Assembly (NCBI GenBank): GCA_964603125.1
Contig: CAZRUA010000038.1
Location: 1-29,949, forward strand
From: CAZRUA01 sp964603125
GTDB lineage: Bacteria; Bacteroidota; Bacteroidia; B-17B0; Aurantibacillaceae
DNA length: 29,949 bases
Direction: 5' to 3'
Shown here: one piece after another, positions 9,463-17,670 of the stretch
How positions within the stretch are numbered: position 1 is the stretch's first letter
How the letters are laid out: each line of letters starts with the position of its first letter
Program-made: the position numbers and the translations under genes
Notes under the pieces: model-generated
Told to the model about the DNA's origin: nothing
Seen by the model: the letters and a program-made list of their open reading frames with translations, nothing else
The model's database searches: none

Positions 9463-10332
9463 TTATTTGATTGCTTTTAAACTTAAATCGAGACTTTTTA
9501 CTTGGTGCGTTAAAGCACCTATTGAAATATAATCTACACCCGTTTTGGCGTAAGCTTTTAAATTACTTTCGTTGATTCCACCCGAAGCTTCCACTTCATA
9601 TGCACCGTTTATTAACTTAACAGCCAAGGTGCAATTTTGCGGAGGAAAATTATCCAACATTATTCTGTGGAAACCACCGTGTTCCAGAACAGCAACCACA
9701 TCATCTAAACTTCTTGTTTCCACTTCGATACGGAGTTTCTTTTTATTCTTTTTTAAATATTCGTTAGCTGCATCAATAGCTTTAGTTATGCCACCAGCAA
9801 AATCAATATGATTATCTTTAATTAAAATCATATCAAATAAACCATATCTGTGATTAGCTCCACCTCCAATAACCACAGCCCATTTTTCGAAAAAGCGGAA
9901 ACCTGGAGTTGTTTTTCTAGTATCAATTACTTTGGTTTTTGTGCCTTTGCAAATAGCCATTAGTTCGGCTGTATGTGTTGCAATTCCACTCATACGTTGC
10001 ATAACATTTAGTATTAAACGTTCGGCAACCAACATTTTTTGAGTGTTTCCTTCTAAAATAAAAGCTACATCACCTTTTTTTACTTTGGCTCCATCTTTTA
10101 TTTTAATGGTTAATTTTAGTTTAGCATCTATTAATTTAATTATTTCCTTTGCTGCCTCTACCCCAGCTAAAATCCCATTTTGCTTAACCAACAAATGCAT
10201 TTTTCCTTTGCTACTTTTAGGAATAGTTGAAAGCGATGTATGATCACCATCACCGATATCTTCTTGCAAAGCATTCTCAACAAATTTTTTTAAGTTAAAC
10301 TCTTTTTTATGCGATGTAATATAACTTGACAT
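9463..10332 (-). CDS. nadC: Nicotinate-nucleotide pyrophosphorylase (carboxylating)
   Basis: Quinolinate phosphoribosyltransferase: quinolinate + PRPP gives nicotinate mononucleotide, CO2 and PPi, the step that commits de novo NAD synthesis. The 289-residue length is normal. Diagnostic motifs are RKTTPGFR (139-146), GGGANHRYGL (156-165), IKDNHI (171-176), EVETRS (203-208), MLDNF (225-229), EASGGI (248-253) and IGALTH (271-276). These cover the quinolinate- and PRPP-phosphate-binding residues of the family, so it should be active. The ATG at 10330-10332 gives a standard N-terminus. The next gene starts three bases after its stop, so the M1-barrel and dioxygenase genes are probably co-transcribed with it. 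No NAD-related operator was recognised upstream, only a weak -7-like TACTTTTC on the minus strand near 10350. Confidence 0.96.
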   Translation of the reverse strand: MSSYITSHKKEFNLKKFVENALQEDIGDGDHTSLSTIPKSSKGKMHLLVKQNGILAGVEAAKEIIKLIDAKLKLTIKIKDGAKVKKGDVAFILEGNTQKMLVAERLILNVMQRMSGIATHTAELMAICKGTKTKVIDTRKTTPGFRFFEKWAVVIGGGANHRYGLFDMILIKDNHIDFAGGITKAIDAANEYLKKNKKKLRIEVETRSLDDVVAVLEHGGFHRIMLDNFPPQNCTLAVKLINGAYEVEASGGINESNLKAYAKTGVDYISIGALTHQVKSLDLSLKAIK

Positions 10333-10424
10333 ATGATTTATTTATAGCAGAAAAGTACATAAATTATTGCTTTTATAGCTATTATTTTATGAATAGATTA
10401 TTAAAAGAATTGGGATTTTATACA

Positions 10425-10453
10425 ATAAAAAAGCCGCTAATTTCTTAGCGGCT
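10425..10453 (-). terminator. Intrinsic terminator of the DUF4783-type gene
   Basis: A perfect nine-base-pair stem AGCCGCTAA (10432-10440) / TTAGCGGCT (10445-10453) with a four-base loop. Read on the minus strand it is followed by a T run (the A-run at 10427-10432). It lies 20 bases past the stop codon of the gene ending at 10473 and isolates it from nadC. Read on the plus strand it is followed by TCTCTTTT, so it may work weakly both ways. Confidence 0.85.
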
Positions 10454-10472
10454 CTCTTTTCAAATTTCTAAC

Positions 10473-10865
10473 TTATTCCGTTTCCTCTTCTATTCTAAAT
10501 TGATTGATTAGAAACTTGTCTCCATTTTTCTTTAACAAATAACTTACTCTAAATTTACCATTATTTGTATCTAAAGTACCTACAACAAACTGATTAGCGC
10601 CCTTTGCAGCACTACTGTGTGCTGGGGTAAATGATTTAATTTTATTCTTTGCAAAAAAATCTTTTATCACACTTTCGGCTTGCGCTTTGCTATAAACATC
10701 TTCTTGATCCTTAATCTTTAAATCAACTTTATCGTTAAAAAAGGCAGCAATACTCTTTGCATTTCCTTGTTTTATAGCGGCGTTTATATCATCGCTAGTG
10801 TCAAAAAACGGATCACTAACTATTGTTCTAACTAACAATAAAAGTGTGATGGCTAAAGTTTTCAT
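10473..10865 (-). CDS. DUF4783-type exported small protein
   Basis: 130 residues from the ATG at 10863-10865: a signal-like hydrophobic start (MKTLAITLLLLVRTIVSDP) and a compact alpha+beta domain with the pattern DINAAIKQGNAKSIAAFF...VDLKI...YSKAQAESVIKDFF, then NGKFRVSYLLKKNGDKFLINQFRIE. This is the DUF4783 family as I know it from Bacteroidota, whose fold resembles NTF2/SnoaL-like domains; the function is unknown. The family typically neighbours nadC and rlmH, exactly as here, which supports the call. A longer reading to 10886 needs a TTG start and is not preferred. The -7 box at 10888-10895 gives a leader of about 17 bases. No catalytic residues are evident. Confidence 0.82.
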   Translation of the reverse strand: MKTLAITLLLLVRTIVSDPFFDTSDDINAAIKQGNAKSIAAFFNDKVDLKIKDQEDVYSKAQAESVIKDFFAKNKIKSFTPAHSSAAKGANQFVVGTLDTNNGKFRVSYLLKKNGDKFLINQFRIEEETE

Positions 10866-10887
10866 TTTAATAATTTTTATTGACAAT

Positions 10888-10895
10888 CAAATTTA
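10888..10895 (-). promoter_or_regulatory. -7 promoter element of the DUF4783-type gene
   Basis: The minus strand reads TAAATTTG, a perfect match to the Bacteroidota primary-sigma -7 consensus TAnnTTTG, about 22 bases before the ATG. A TTTG (plus CAAA at 10908-10911) is too close to be a normal -33 element, so only the -7 part is supported. Confidence 0.45.
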
Positions 10896-10952
10896 CAACA
10901 ATTAAGCCAAAATTTATGATTTTGCTTTTAATACTTACTAACTTATTATTGT

Positions 10953-10960
10953 TACTTTTG
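10953..10960 (+). promoter_or_regulatory. -7 promoter element of rlmH
   Basis: TACTTTTG fits TAnnTTTG and would place the transcript start near 10966, about 20 bases before the rlmH ATG. TTTG at 10921-10924 is further upstream than the usual 19-20-base spacing, so the -33 part is unconvincing. Confidence 0.45.
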
Positions 10961-10986
10961 GTGCGCTTAAATTGTGTAAAATCAGA

Positions 10987-11460
10987 ATGAAAATCACCTT
11001 AATTCAAATAGAGAAAACAGATGAAAAATGGCTAATTGAGGGTATTGAGAAATACGAAAAACGATTAAAGCATTACACCACTTTTGATACTTTAACTCTT
11101 TCATTATCAAAAGCTATAAGAAGTAAAAGTTTTGACGAACAAAAAAAGGAAGAGTCGAAATTACTTTTACCCGTTTTAGAAAAATTTGATTTAATTATTT
11201 TGTTAGATGAAAATGGCAAAGGATATACTTCTGAATCATTTTCAACTCAAATTCAAAAATGGTTAAACGAAGGAAAAAAAAGTATTTGTTTTGTTATTGG
11301 AGGTCCTTTTGGTTTTCATGAAGATGTTTACAAAATGGCTCATTCAAAAATTTGTTTATCACAAATGACTTTTTCACATCAAATGATACGTTTGTTTTTT
11401 GTTGAACAATTATACCGTGGATTCAGCATTTTAAAAGGTGAAAAATATCATCACAAATAA
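10987..11460 (+). CDS. rlmH: 23S rRNA (pseudouridine-1915-N3)-methyltransferase RlmH
   Basis: SPOUT-class methyltransferase that adds a methyl group from S-adenosylmethionine to N3 of pseudouridine 1915 in helix 69 of 23S rRNA, acting on assembled ribosomes. The 157-residue length is typical. Motifs: ILLDENGKGYTSE (71-83), the SAM-binding trefoil segment FVIGGPFGF (102-110), LSQMTFSHQMIR (124-135) and the C-terminal EQLYRGFSILKGEKYHH (140-156) whose final Tyr-His pair is characteristic. The ATG at 10987 is chosen over a TTG at 10972 that adds only MCKIR and leaves almost no leader after the -7 box at 10953. Divergent from the DUF4783-type gene and near nadC, the usual Bacteroidota neighbourhood. 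Confidence 0.95.
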   Translation: MKITLIQIEKTDEKWLIEGIEKYEKRLKHYTTFDTLTLSLSKAIRSKSFDEQKKEESKLLLPVLEKFDLIILLDENGKGYTSESFSTQIQKWLNEGKKSICFVIGGPFGFHEDVYKMAHSKICLSQMTFSHQMIRLFFVEQLYRGFSILKGEKYHHK

Positions 11461-11540
11461 AACAAGCAATTAACAAAGCTTTGTAGATAACCTCTCTCCT
11501 ACTCCCTTAATTAGTGCGCTAAACAAATGTATTTTTGATT

Positions 11541-12086
11541 ATGGCGCAAAAGGTAAAAACATATATTAATATTGTTGCAACAGTTATTTTTACCAGTTTA
11601 ATACTTTTTCTCGCTTCATGTAAAACTACCAAAACAACTACCAATACTAGTGTTTCTGCTAAAATGGAAACACTTCAAGACAAATATGCCCCGTTACTAG
11701 GTGTAAGTAAAACAGCTATTCAAAATGAAAAATTATTTTCATTTATTGATGAATGGTATAACACTCCCTATAAATATGGTGGAAATGATAAATCAGGAAT
11801 AGACTGTTCAGGTTTTACACAAAAATTACAACAAGAAGTTTACGGAAAAACAGTGCCACGTGTGTCTCGCGAAATTTATTCATCATGTAAAGATGCTGAT
11901 GTAAGCGATTTAAAAGAAGGGGATTTTGTTTTTTTTAAAGTAGAAAACTCAAATGTAAACCATGTGGGTGTTTATATAACCAATAACAAATTTGTACATG
12001 CTTCAACCAAAAAAGGAGTAATGATTAATGATTTAAATGAAACCTATTACAAAAAATACTTTTTTAAAGGAGGAAAATTAAAATGA
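11541..12086 (+). CDS. NlpC/P60-family (C40) peptidoglycan peptidase, lipoprotein
   Basis: 181 residues, predicted to cut cell-wall stem peptides. A lipoprotein signal ends in the lipobox LASC with C27 as the lipidated residue, followed by a Thr/Lys-rich linker. The NlpC/P60 core shows YKYGGNDKSGIDCSGF with nucleophile C89, GDFVFF at 127-132, HVGVYI with the catalytic H141, and FVHAS with the third polar residue H153. This is a complete C40 catalytic set, so activity is expected. The ATG at 11541 is preferred over a TTG at 11535 that adds two residues. The stop overlaps the next start (ATGA, 12083-12086), so it is translationally coupled to the membrane protein. Unusually, a -7-like TATTTTTG (11530-11537) lies directly before the ATG and may be chance. 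Confidence 0.9.
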   Translation: MAQKVKTYINIVATVIFTSLILFLASCKTTKTTTNTSVSAKMETLQDKYAPLLGVSKTAIQNEKLFSFIDEWYNTPYKYGGNDKSGIDCSGFTQKLQQEVYGKTVPRVSREIYSSCKDADVSDLKEGDFVFFKVENSNVNHVGVYITNNKFVHASTKKGVMINDLNETYYKKYFFKGGKLK

Positions 12087-13264
12087 ACATTGACAAAAAC
12101 TCTACTATTTATAGACTTTACAATCCATTTATCAATATCCCTACTCGCTTGGGAGCTTTAAAAAATTGGATTGCCATCGGTTTAATTTTATCAATTATTC
12201 CAAGTTATAAGCTTTGGTTAACCGATAGATTTTTTCCAATGATACCTTTTTTTGAAAACTTAAATCAAATTCCACATCCTTACGACAAAATAGTTTTTGG
12301 TATTTTCCTAGCCTTACCATTTTTATTTATTCTATTTAGAAAACCACGTTTGTTAATCGTTACGTTTTTGTTTTTAGCAGCCTACATGGTTATATCCGAT
12401 CAAAACCGTTTGCAACCTTGGTTTTATCAATACGCACTTATGTTATTTGTTTTATCGTTTTACAATTGGCGTGTTGATGAGCCTAAATCTTATACAGTAA
12501 TTATCTTTACTTTAAAAATAATTGTGGTGATGCTTTACTTTTGGAGTGGTATTCAAAAAATGAATCATCACTTTTTTCAAGAAACTTGGCCATGGTTAAT
12601 TCAACCTTTGAAAGCTGTTTTTACAAACGAACAAATGAATGTGATAACTAAAATGGGCTATTTCGTTCCTTTTTTAGAAATGCTATTGGGTATTGGATTA
12701 ATGTTTAATTCAACCAAAAAAATTGCTATTCCTCTTTTGATATTCATGCACTTAAGTTTACTAATTGTGCTTAGCCCATTAGGCCATAATTACAATAATG
12801 TTGTATGGGGTTGGAATTTTGCTATGATATTTATTCTGTACTTTTTATTTGCAGGAACTCATGAAGCAAAACACACACATATCAATTATATCTTAGAATT
12901 TAAACCCGTTTATGTTATTGTATTTTTATGTTGTTTGATGCCAGCTTTAAATTTATTTAACAGTTGGGATTCTTATTTATCATCAACACTATACAGTGGA
13001 AATACATCTAATGGAATTGTTTATTTAAGCAGCGAAGCCAAAGATAATTTACCCAACATTGCCAAGGATTTTACAACACCAATTAAAACGGGTGAACATA
13101 AATTGTCCATTAAAAACTGGTCGATGCAGGAACTAGGAGTGCCTAGTTACCCCGAAAAAAGAATATTTGAAGCCGTAACAAATAAAATTAAAAAACTGAC
13201 TGGCCAAAAAGGTGAAGTACGTTTATATTTTAAAGAAAAATTATCTTTTCTAGGCGAGAATTAA
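12083..13264 (+). CDS. Polytopic inner-membrane protein, HTTM/DoxX-like
   Basis: 393 residues with about eight or nine hydrophobic segments in the first 290 residues (for example near 30-46, 68-84, 88-104, 115-127, 138-156, 192-208, 213-231, 243-257, 276-292) and a soluble C-terminal portion of about 100 residues. Features such as DQNRLQPWFYQY (106-117) and LYFWSGIQKMN (151-161) recall HTTM (vitamin-K-dependent carboxylase-like) and MauE/DoxX membrane proteins, but family membership is only a resemblance judged by eye. No catalytic motif can be assigned. It overlaps the preceding NlpC/P60 lipoprotein gene by four bases, which implies co-expression and perhaps a shared envelope role. A redox-associated or a lipid/wall-related function are both possible. 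Confidence 0.7.
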   Translation: MNIDKNSTIYRLYNPFINIPTRLGALKNWIAIGLILSIIPSYKLWLTDRFFPMIPFFENLNQIPHPYDKIVFGIFLALPFLFILFRKPRLLIVTFLFLAAYMVISDQNRLQPWFYQYALMLFVLSFYNWRVDEPKSYTVIIFTLKIIVVMLYFWSGIQKMNHHFFQETWPWLIQPLKAVFTNEQMNVITKMGYFVPFLEMLLGIGLMFNSTKKIAIPLLIFMHLSLLIVLSPLGHNYNNVVWGWNFAMIFILYFLFAGTHEAKHTHINYILEFKPVYVIVFLCCLMPALNLFNSWDSYLSSTLYSGNTSNGIVYLSSEAKDNLPNIAKDFTTPIKTGEHKLSIKNWSMQELGVPSYPEKRIFEAVTNKIKKLTGQKGEVRLYFKEKLSFLGEN

Positions 13265-13267
13265 GAT

Positions 13268-13275
13268 TATATTTG
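13268..13275 (+). promoter_or_regulatory. -7 promoter element of the OmpH/Skp-like gene
   Basis: TATATTTG is a perfect TAnnTTTG match, 18 bases before the ATG at 13294 and just after the preceding stop codon. No TTTG was seen at the -33 distance. Confidence 0.45.
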
Positions 13276-13293
13276 TAGTTCAAATACTAATCT

Positions 13294-13947
13294 ATGAACA
13301 AAATATCGCTTGCATTAAACTCAATTTTAATTATTGCTGTTGGAATTTTATTTTTTCAATTTTCAAATCTTAAGAAACAAATTTCCGGAGAAACTCCAAA
13401 AACTGAATCAGAAGTAAAAATTAACACCCCGAAAGTTTTTACTGATCCAAGTAAAGTACCTTCAGGTAAAATTGCCTATGTTAATATTGATTCTATTAAT
13501 GCTAGATATCAATTTATTATAGATAATACTAAAGCCATGAATTCTCAAATAGGTAGTATTGAAAATCAAATCGCGAATCTCCAAGCTAAAGGACAAGAAA
13601 AATTAGCTGATTTTCAGCAAGCACAGCAAGCGGGTATTCGTCCCGAAGCAGAAATGATGAAAATGGCTGATGAAATTAAATTAATTGAGCAAAATCTTTA
13701 TCAAAAACAAGCTGATTATCAAGCCATAGAAGATAAAGTAGCTAAGTATCAAGCTACTATGATGGATAATATTACCGAGTTTATTAAAAAGTATAACAAT
13801 AATAAGTTCGATTATATATTAACTTACTCAAGTAAAAATTCGATTGCCGTTTTATATGCAAATCCTGAATTAGAAATAACAAGTGATGTTTTAAATGGTT
13901 TAAATTTAGAGTACGCTGAAAAACAAAAAATTTCTACTAAAAAATAA
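13294..13947 (+). CDS. OmpH/Skp-family periplasmic chaperone-like protein
   Basis: 217 residues with an N-terminal hydrophobic segment (about 5-23) that is a signal anchor or uncleaved signal, followed by a Ser/Thr/Lys linker. The OmpH domain begins with KIAYVNIDSINARYQF (about 54-69), then a long helical hairpin of coiled-coil character (NSQIGSIENQIANLQ... to ...YQAIEDKVAKYQATM) and the closing strand KFDYILTYSSKNSIAVLYANP typical of Skp-like proteins. Skp holds unfolded outer-membrane proteins in the periplasm; Bacteroidota carry several paralogues and this one may be anchored to the inner membrane rather than soluble. The stop overlaps the next start by one base (TAATG at 13945-13949). Confidence 0.88.
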   Translation: MNKISLALNSILIIAVGILFFQFSNLKKQISGETPKTESEVKINTPKVFTDPSKVPSGKIAYVNIDSINARYQFIIDNTKAMNSQIGSIENQIANLQAKGQEKLADFQQAQQAGIRPEAEMMKMADEIKLIEQNLYQKQADYQAIEDKVAKYQATMMDNITEFIKKYNNNKFDYILTYSSKNSIAVLYANPELEITSDVLNGLNLEYAEKQKISTKK

Positions 13948-14336
13948 TGGCTTTAATAAAAAAAATAAACTCGGTTGCTGAATTTCATGATGTGTTTTTG
14001 ATTGGAAATGCTTCTGAACCCCAACTTTTAGATGAAAAAACGGTAGAATTACGTTATAATCTTCTAAAAGAAGAAAACGAAGAATACTTAGATGCTTGTA
14101 AAAAAGGCGATTTAGTTGGAATAGCTGATGCTCTGGGTGACCAACTTTATATTCTATTCGGAACAATTCTTAAACACGGACTTCAACATAAAATTGAAGA
14201 AGTTTTTGACGAAATTCATAGAAGTAATATGAGTAAATTGGATAAAGACGGAAAACCAATTTTTAGAGAAGATGGAAAAGTTCTTAAAAGTGAGCTTTAC
14301 TTCCGCCCCAATATCTCGTCAATTATTGACAAATAA
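13947..14336 (+). CDS. MazG-like nucleotide pyrophosphohydrolase
   Basis: 129-residue all-alpha NTP-pyrophosphatase-type protein. The metal-binding pattern is visible as LLKEENEEYLDA (EExxE helix) followed by DLVGIADALGDQLYIL (ExxD-type second helix with D and D), as in MazG and phosphoribosyl-ATP pyrophosphohydrolase relatives. Such enzymes hydrolyse NTPs to NMP and pyrophosphate, often removing non-canonical nucleotides; the substrate here is unknown. The C-terminal part (EIHRSNMSKLDKDGKPI...) matches the conserved tail of the Bacteroidota single-domain form I remember. It overlaps the OmpH-like gene by one base, so the two are translationally coupled although their known roles are unrelated. 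Confidence 0.85.
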   Translation: MALIKKINSVAEFHDVFLIGNASEPQLLDEKTVELRYNLLKEENEEYLDACKKGDLVGIADALGDQLYILFGTILKHGLQHKIEEVFDEIHRSNMSKLDKDGKPIFREDGKVLKSELYFRPNISSIIDK

Positions 14337-14400
14337 CAGCTTTTTTCGTCTACTTTTTATTTTATATTGTCGCTTTAATTCACTATTTTAGCGTCTGAAT

Positions 14401-16734
14401 ATGCGTTTAAGACTTTTTATATTTTTTCTACTAATTTCATTTGTTTCGCTTGCAAGTGTTTTTCCACTTAATATTAACCCTTGCACCGCAACTCCCTTAG
14501 GAACATTAAATGCTGTTCCTGTTTGTCCAAATAACAATAATGTATTTAGTACGCCAATTACTGTTTTCGGTACAAATAACTACTCTATAACTGATACAGT
14601 TATTACAGCAGGAATTCAAAATTGTCATAACAGTGCAGCTGATATGTCTGAAGGAATACAGGATTTATGGTATGACTTTTATATGGACGGCACCGAAGTA
14701 GAAATCATAGTTACCCCTGATAATAATAGTCCAACACCTATAAGTTCAATTGGTTTAGCATTTTTTAAGTATCAAGGAAGCTGCGTAAATTTAATACCTA
14801 TTGATTGTAAAACCGCACCAACAGGAACCAGTGGTTTAACCTTTAGAATTGGAAACTTAAAACCAGGAGAAAAATATTATTTACAGGTATCAAGTTTAAC
14901 TAACACTACATCTGGAGCTTTTAAACTTTTGATAGCTAATAGAAAACCTTGCAATACATGCACACAATCGGTAGAAATAATCCCTAACATTAAACCTGTT
15001 TTCGGTTTTTATGAGCCTAATACAACAGTTACTTTTAAATGTAAGATTTCGGGTTATAAGCAATTTAGTGGAAATGCTCTAAAGGCAGTTATGCCAAAAC
15101 TTGGTAATGCTTGGATACCTAGTTCTTTTAGTTATTTAACACCTGCTTCAGTTAGTGGAACTGGAGCTTGGACATACAATTTTGGTGTGGCTTTGCCTGG
15201 ATTTGCAGTAGGTCAAAATTGTTTTATGTTTACCCCTTCAACTGGGGGAAGTTCGGGTGATTTAGGAGGTGTTAATGACCAATGGGAATTTATTTTTTCT
15301 GTTAAAACTATTTCGAGTTGTACTTTAGGAACTGATTTAAGTATAGATTTATATTGTTTTAGTGACCTAGAAATAACCAATGGAACTTCAATTTGTTCCA
15401 ATGACCCAGAGTATTATTTTAAATCAAAGTTAAATTGCTGTTTAAGTAATACTTCAACTATAACACCTTCGCCAGAAAATTGTACCACCTATTTAGGTTC
15501 AATAAATGCCGCCAATAATTCTACTTTTGCTAATCAAAATTATCAGTTATATGATAATGAATTTTATTTATACACCCAAGCTGCTGTGCCTGGAGGTTCT
15601 ACTACATTTGGTAATCTAACTTCTGGGAATTACAATATCATTTATTTCGACCCTAACAATCCAAGTTGTAAAAGCTATAGAAATGTTGTTGTAGACAAAT
15701 CAATTGCTTACACTATTTCACAAAATCAAAAAGGATGTGTTGGAACAAATACAAATGGGGCGAAAGTTTCAACAGTAGCTACTGCTGGTGTAAATGTTTT
15801 TTGGGATAATGCAACTGTATCAAATAATCAATTATCTAATGCAAGCGAAGGTATTCATACAGTTGTTATTACTTTTTCGGGTTGCTATGTAACCGATTCT
15901 ATTTATTTGGTAGGTAATCCTTATGATGATGCTACATTATCCTATCAGGTAAATAATTGTATTTATGGTGCTCTTAACGATCCTTATGTGGCAACACCTG
16001 GTGGAATTTTTACTGTTAATTCACAACCAAGTGGAGCTAATACAATATTGAATTTAAACGGAGGTGTAGATTTATCCAATTCGTTTTTATTAGTTGGTAA
16101 TTATGATATTGTTTACAATACAAATGGAGCATGTCCTAGCTCTTCTAGTTCAAGTTTTACAATAGACTCTGTTTTTAATTCAAATTTTGCTTATGCTCAA
16201 TATAGTTATTGCAAAGAAAATAATGCAGTATTGCCTGTTGGTTCATATACTGGTGGTGGATATTTTCAATGCTTAAATTGTACAACAGGTGTTCATTCTA
16301 TTAATTTAGATGGAATAACTGGTCAAATTTTCCCAGCACAAAGTGATACAGGAATGTTTATTATACAGTATTCAACTGTGCCCCTTGGAGGGCAGCCAAC
16401 ATCATGTGACAGAAACAGCACAGTTCAAGTAAATATTACATCCGAATGCTCTATTGGAAGTGGAACAAGTATTCCAAATAACGCTATTTCGCCTAACGGA
16501 GATGGATTAAATGATACATGGTATATCACTGGTGCAAATAATAACGGAACTGAAGTAAGCATTTTTAATCGTTGGGGCGAGTTAGTTTATAAATCAACAA
16601 ACTATAGCAACACCAACAATCCGTTTAGCGGCAAAAAAAGCAATGGCGAAGAACTGGTTGAAGGAACGTATTATTATATTATCAAAGGTAAAAACTTTGA
16701 ACAAAAAAAGGGCTGGATAGAAATAACGAAATAG
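14401..16734 (+). CDS. Secreted protein with type B T9SS C-terminal sorting domain
   Basis: 777-residue surface or secreted protein. It has a signal peptide (MRLRLFIFFLLISFVSLAS), then a beta-sandwich segment at about 45-180 with features of PPC-like domains (DLWYDFYM, PGEKYYLQVSS), a Cys-rich, Asn/Ser/Thr-rich middle, and a C-terminal domain at 691-777. The latter carries the gliding-motility-type signature AISPNGDGLNDTWYI, VSIFNRWGELVYKS and EGTYYYIIKG, that is the TIGR04131/CHU_C type B sorting domain recognised by the type IX secretion system. Known type B cargo needs a PorP/SprF protein, often encoded next door, and one starts three bases after this stop codon. The many cysteines (for example CNTC, CSIGS) are unusual for a cytoplasmic protein and fit an exported one. 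Ligand and function are unknown. Confidence 0.88.
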   Translation: MRLRLFIFFLLISFVSLASVFPLNINPCTATPLGTLNAVPVCPNNNNVFSTPITVFGTNNYSITDTVITAGIQNCHNSAADMSEGIQDLWYDFYMDGTEVEIIVTPDNNSPTPISSIGLAFFKYQGSCVNLIPIDCKTAPTGTSGLTFRIGNLKPGEKYYLQVSSLTNTTSGAFKLLIANRKPCNTCTQSVEIIPNIKPVFGFYEPNTTVTFKCKISGYKQFSGNALKAVMPKLGNAWIPSSFSYLTPASVSGTGAWTYNFGVALPGFAVGQNCFMFTPSTGGSSGDLGGVNDQWEFIFSVKTISSCTLGTDLSIDLYCFSDLEITNGTSICSNDPEYYFKSKLNCCLSNTSTITPSPENCTTYLGSINAANNSTFANQNYQLYDNEFYLYTQAAVPGGSTTFGNLTSGNYNIIYFDPNNPSCKSYRNVVVDKSIAYTISQNQKGCVGTNTNGAKVSTVATAGVNVFWDNATVSNNQLSNASEGIHTVVITFSGCYVTDSIYLVGNPYDDATLSYQVNNCIYGALNDPYVATPGGIFTVNSQPSGANTILNLNGGVDLSNSFLLVGNYDIVYNTNGACPSSSSSSFTIDSVFNSNFAYAQYSYCKENNAVLPVGSYTGGGYFQCLNCTTGVHSINLDGITGQIFPAQSDTGMFIIQYSTVPLGGQPTSCDRNSTVQVNITSECSIGSGTSIPNNAISPNGDGLNDTWYITGANNNGTEVSIFNRWGELVYKSTNYSNTNNPFSGKKSNGEELVEGTYYYIIKGKNFEQKKGWIEITK

Positions 16735-16737
16735 GAA

Positions 16738-17667
16738 ATGAAAACTAAAATAAAATATATTATTTTACTCATTGCGTCGATGCAATCTAGTTTTCTGTTC
16801 GCACAACAAGATCCTCAATACAGCCAATATAATTTTAATCAAATGGCTATTAATCCAGCTTATGCCGGTAGTAAAGAAGCTTTAGCCTTAATTATTGATA
16901 GCAGAACGCAATGGGTTAATATGCCTGGAGCACCTAAAACTAATGCTTTAAGTTTACATACTCCCCTTAAAGGTAGAAAATTGAATGTGGGTTTGCATAC
17001 AGTTAGAGAAACTATAGGACCAAAAAAATGGGGCTCAGTTTATGGCGATTTTGCATATCGTTTTAAAATTGGTAATTCAAGATTATCATTTGGTTTAAGT
17101 GCAGGTGTTGTTAATTATGTTTTTGATTGGAGTCAAATTCAATATAAAGATGATGGTGAGTCAGGACCAACTTACCAAGGAGCTAACAGAACTGACTTCG
17201 ATTTTAATACTGGATTTTACTATAATAGTAATTCATTTTATGCTGGTGGATCAATAACACACATTAATAGTCCAAACTTGTACCAGAAAAATAATTCTTT
17301 AGGTTCAATTAGCTATCGTTTACGCCCACATACTTTTCTATACTTAGGCAAAGGCTGGCAGCTAAGCGAAAAAGTTATTTTTAATCCTACTATCATGATT
17401 AAAATGCAAAATTTAGCCAATGTTCAAATTGACTTTTCTGCTAATGTTTTATTAGCAAAAAAACTTTGGTTAGGTACTTCAGTTAGAACTTCTTATGGTT
17501 TTGCTTTTTTGATGCAGTATAATATTTCAGAAAAGTTTAAAATTGGTTATAGCTATGATAAGGGGCTTAATCAAATTGGAACTGTTGGTAAATCTAGTCA
17601 TGAGTTAATGCTAGGTTACAATTTTGATATTTTTAAAACGAAAATGATTTCACCACGATATTTATAA
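16738..17667 (+). CDS. PorP/SprF-family type IX secretion outer-membrane protein
   Basis: 309 residues with a signal peptide cleaved near FA-QQD and the diagnostic start of the mature protein: QQDPQYSQYNFNQMAINPAYAG at about 23-44 (the QYSQYMFN...INPAYAGS motif of the PorP/SprF family, TIGR03519). The remainder alternates hydrophobic and polar residues as in a 14-ish-strand barrel, with RTQWV, LSFGLSAGV, FNTGFYY, FYAGGSITH and IGYSYDKGLN segments, and FELMLGY-like GYNFDIF near the end. SprF is required to bring SprB, a type B cargo, to the cell surface in Flavobacterium johnsoniae. The gene lies three bases from the type B cargo gene and three bases from the PorE-like gene, so the three form one operon and a dedicated cargo-partner set is likely. 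Confidence 0.93.
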   Translation: MKTKIKYIILLIASMQSSFLFAQQDPQYSQYNFNQMAINPAYAGSKEALALIIDSRTQWVNMPGAPKTNALSLHTPLKGRKLNVGLHTVRETIGPKKWGSVYGDFAYRFKIGNSRLSFGLSAGVVNYVFDWSQIQYKDDGESGPTYQGANRTDFDFNTGFYYNSNSFYAGGSITHINSPNLYQKNNSLGSISYRLRPHTFLYLGKGWQLSEKVIFNPTIMIKMQNLANVQIDFSANVLLAKKLWLGTSVRTSYGFAFLMQYNISEKFKIGYSYDKGLNQIGTVGKSSHELMLGYNFDIFKTKMISPRYL

Positions 17668-17670
17668 TTT

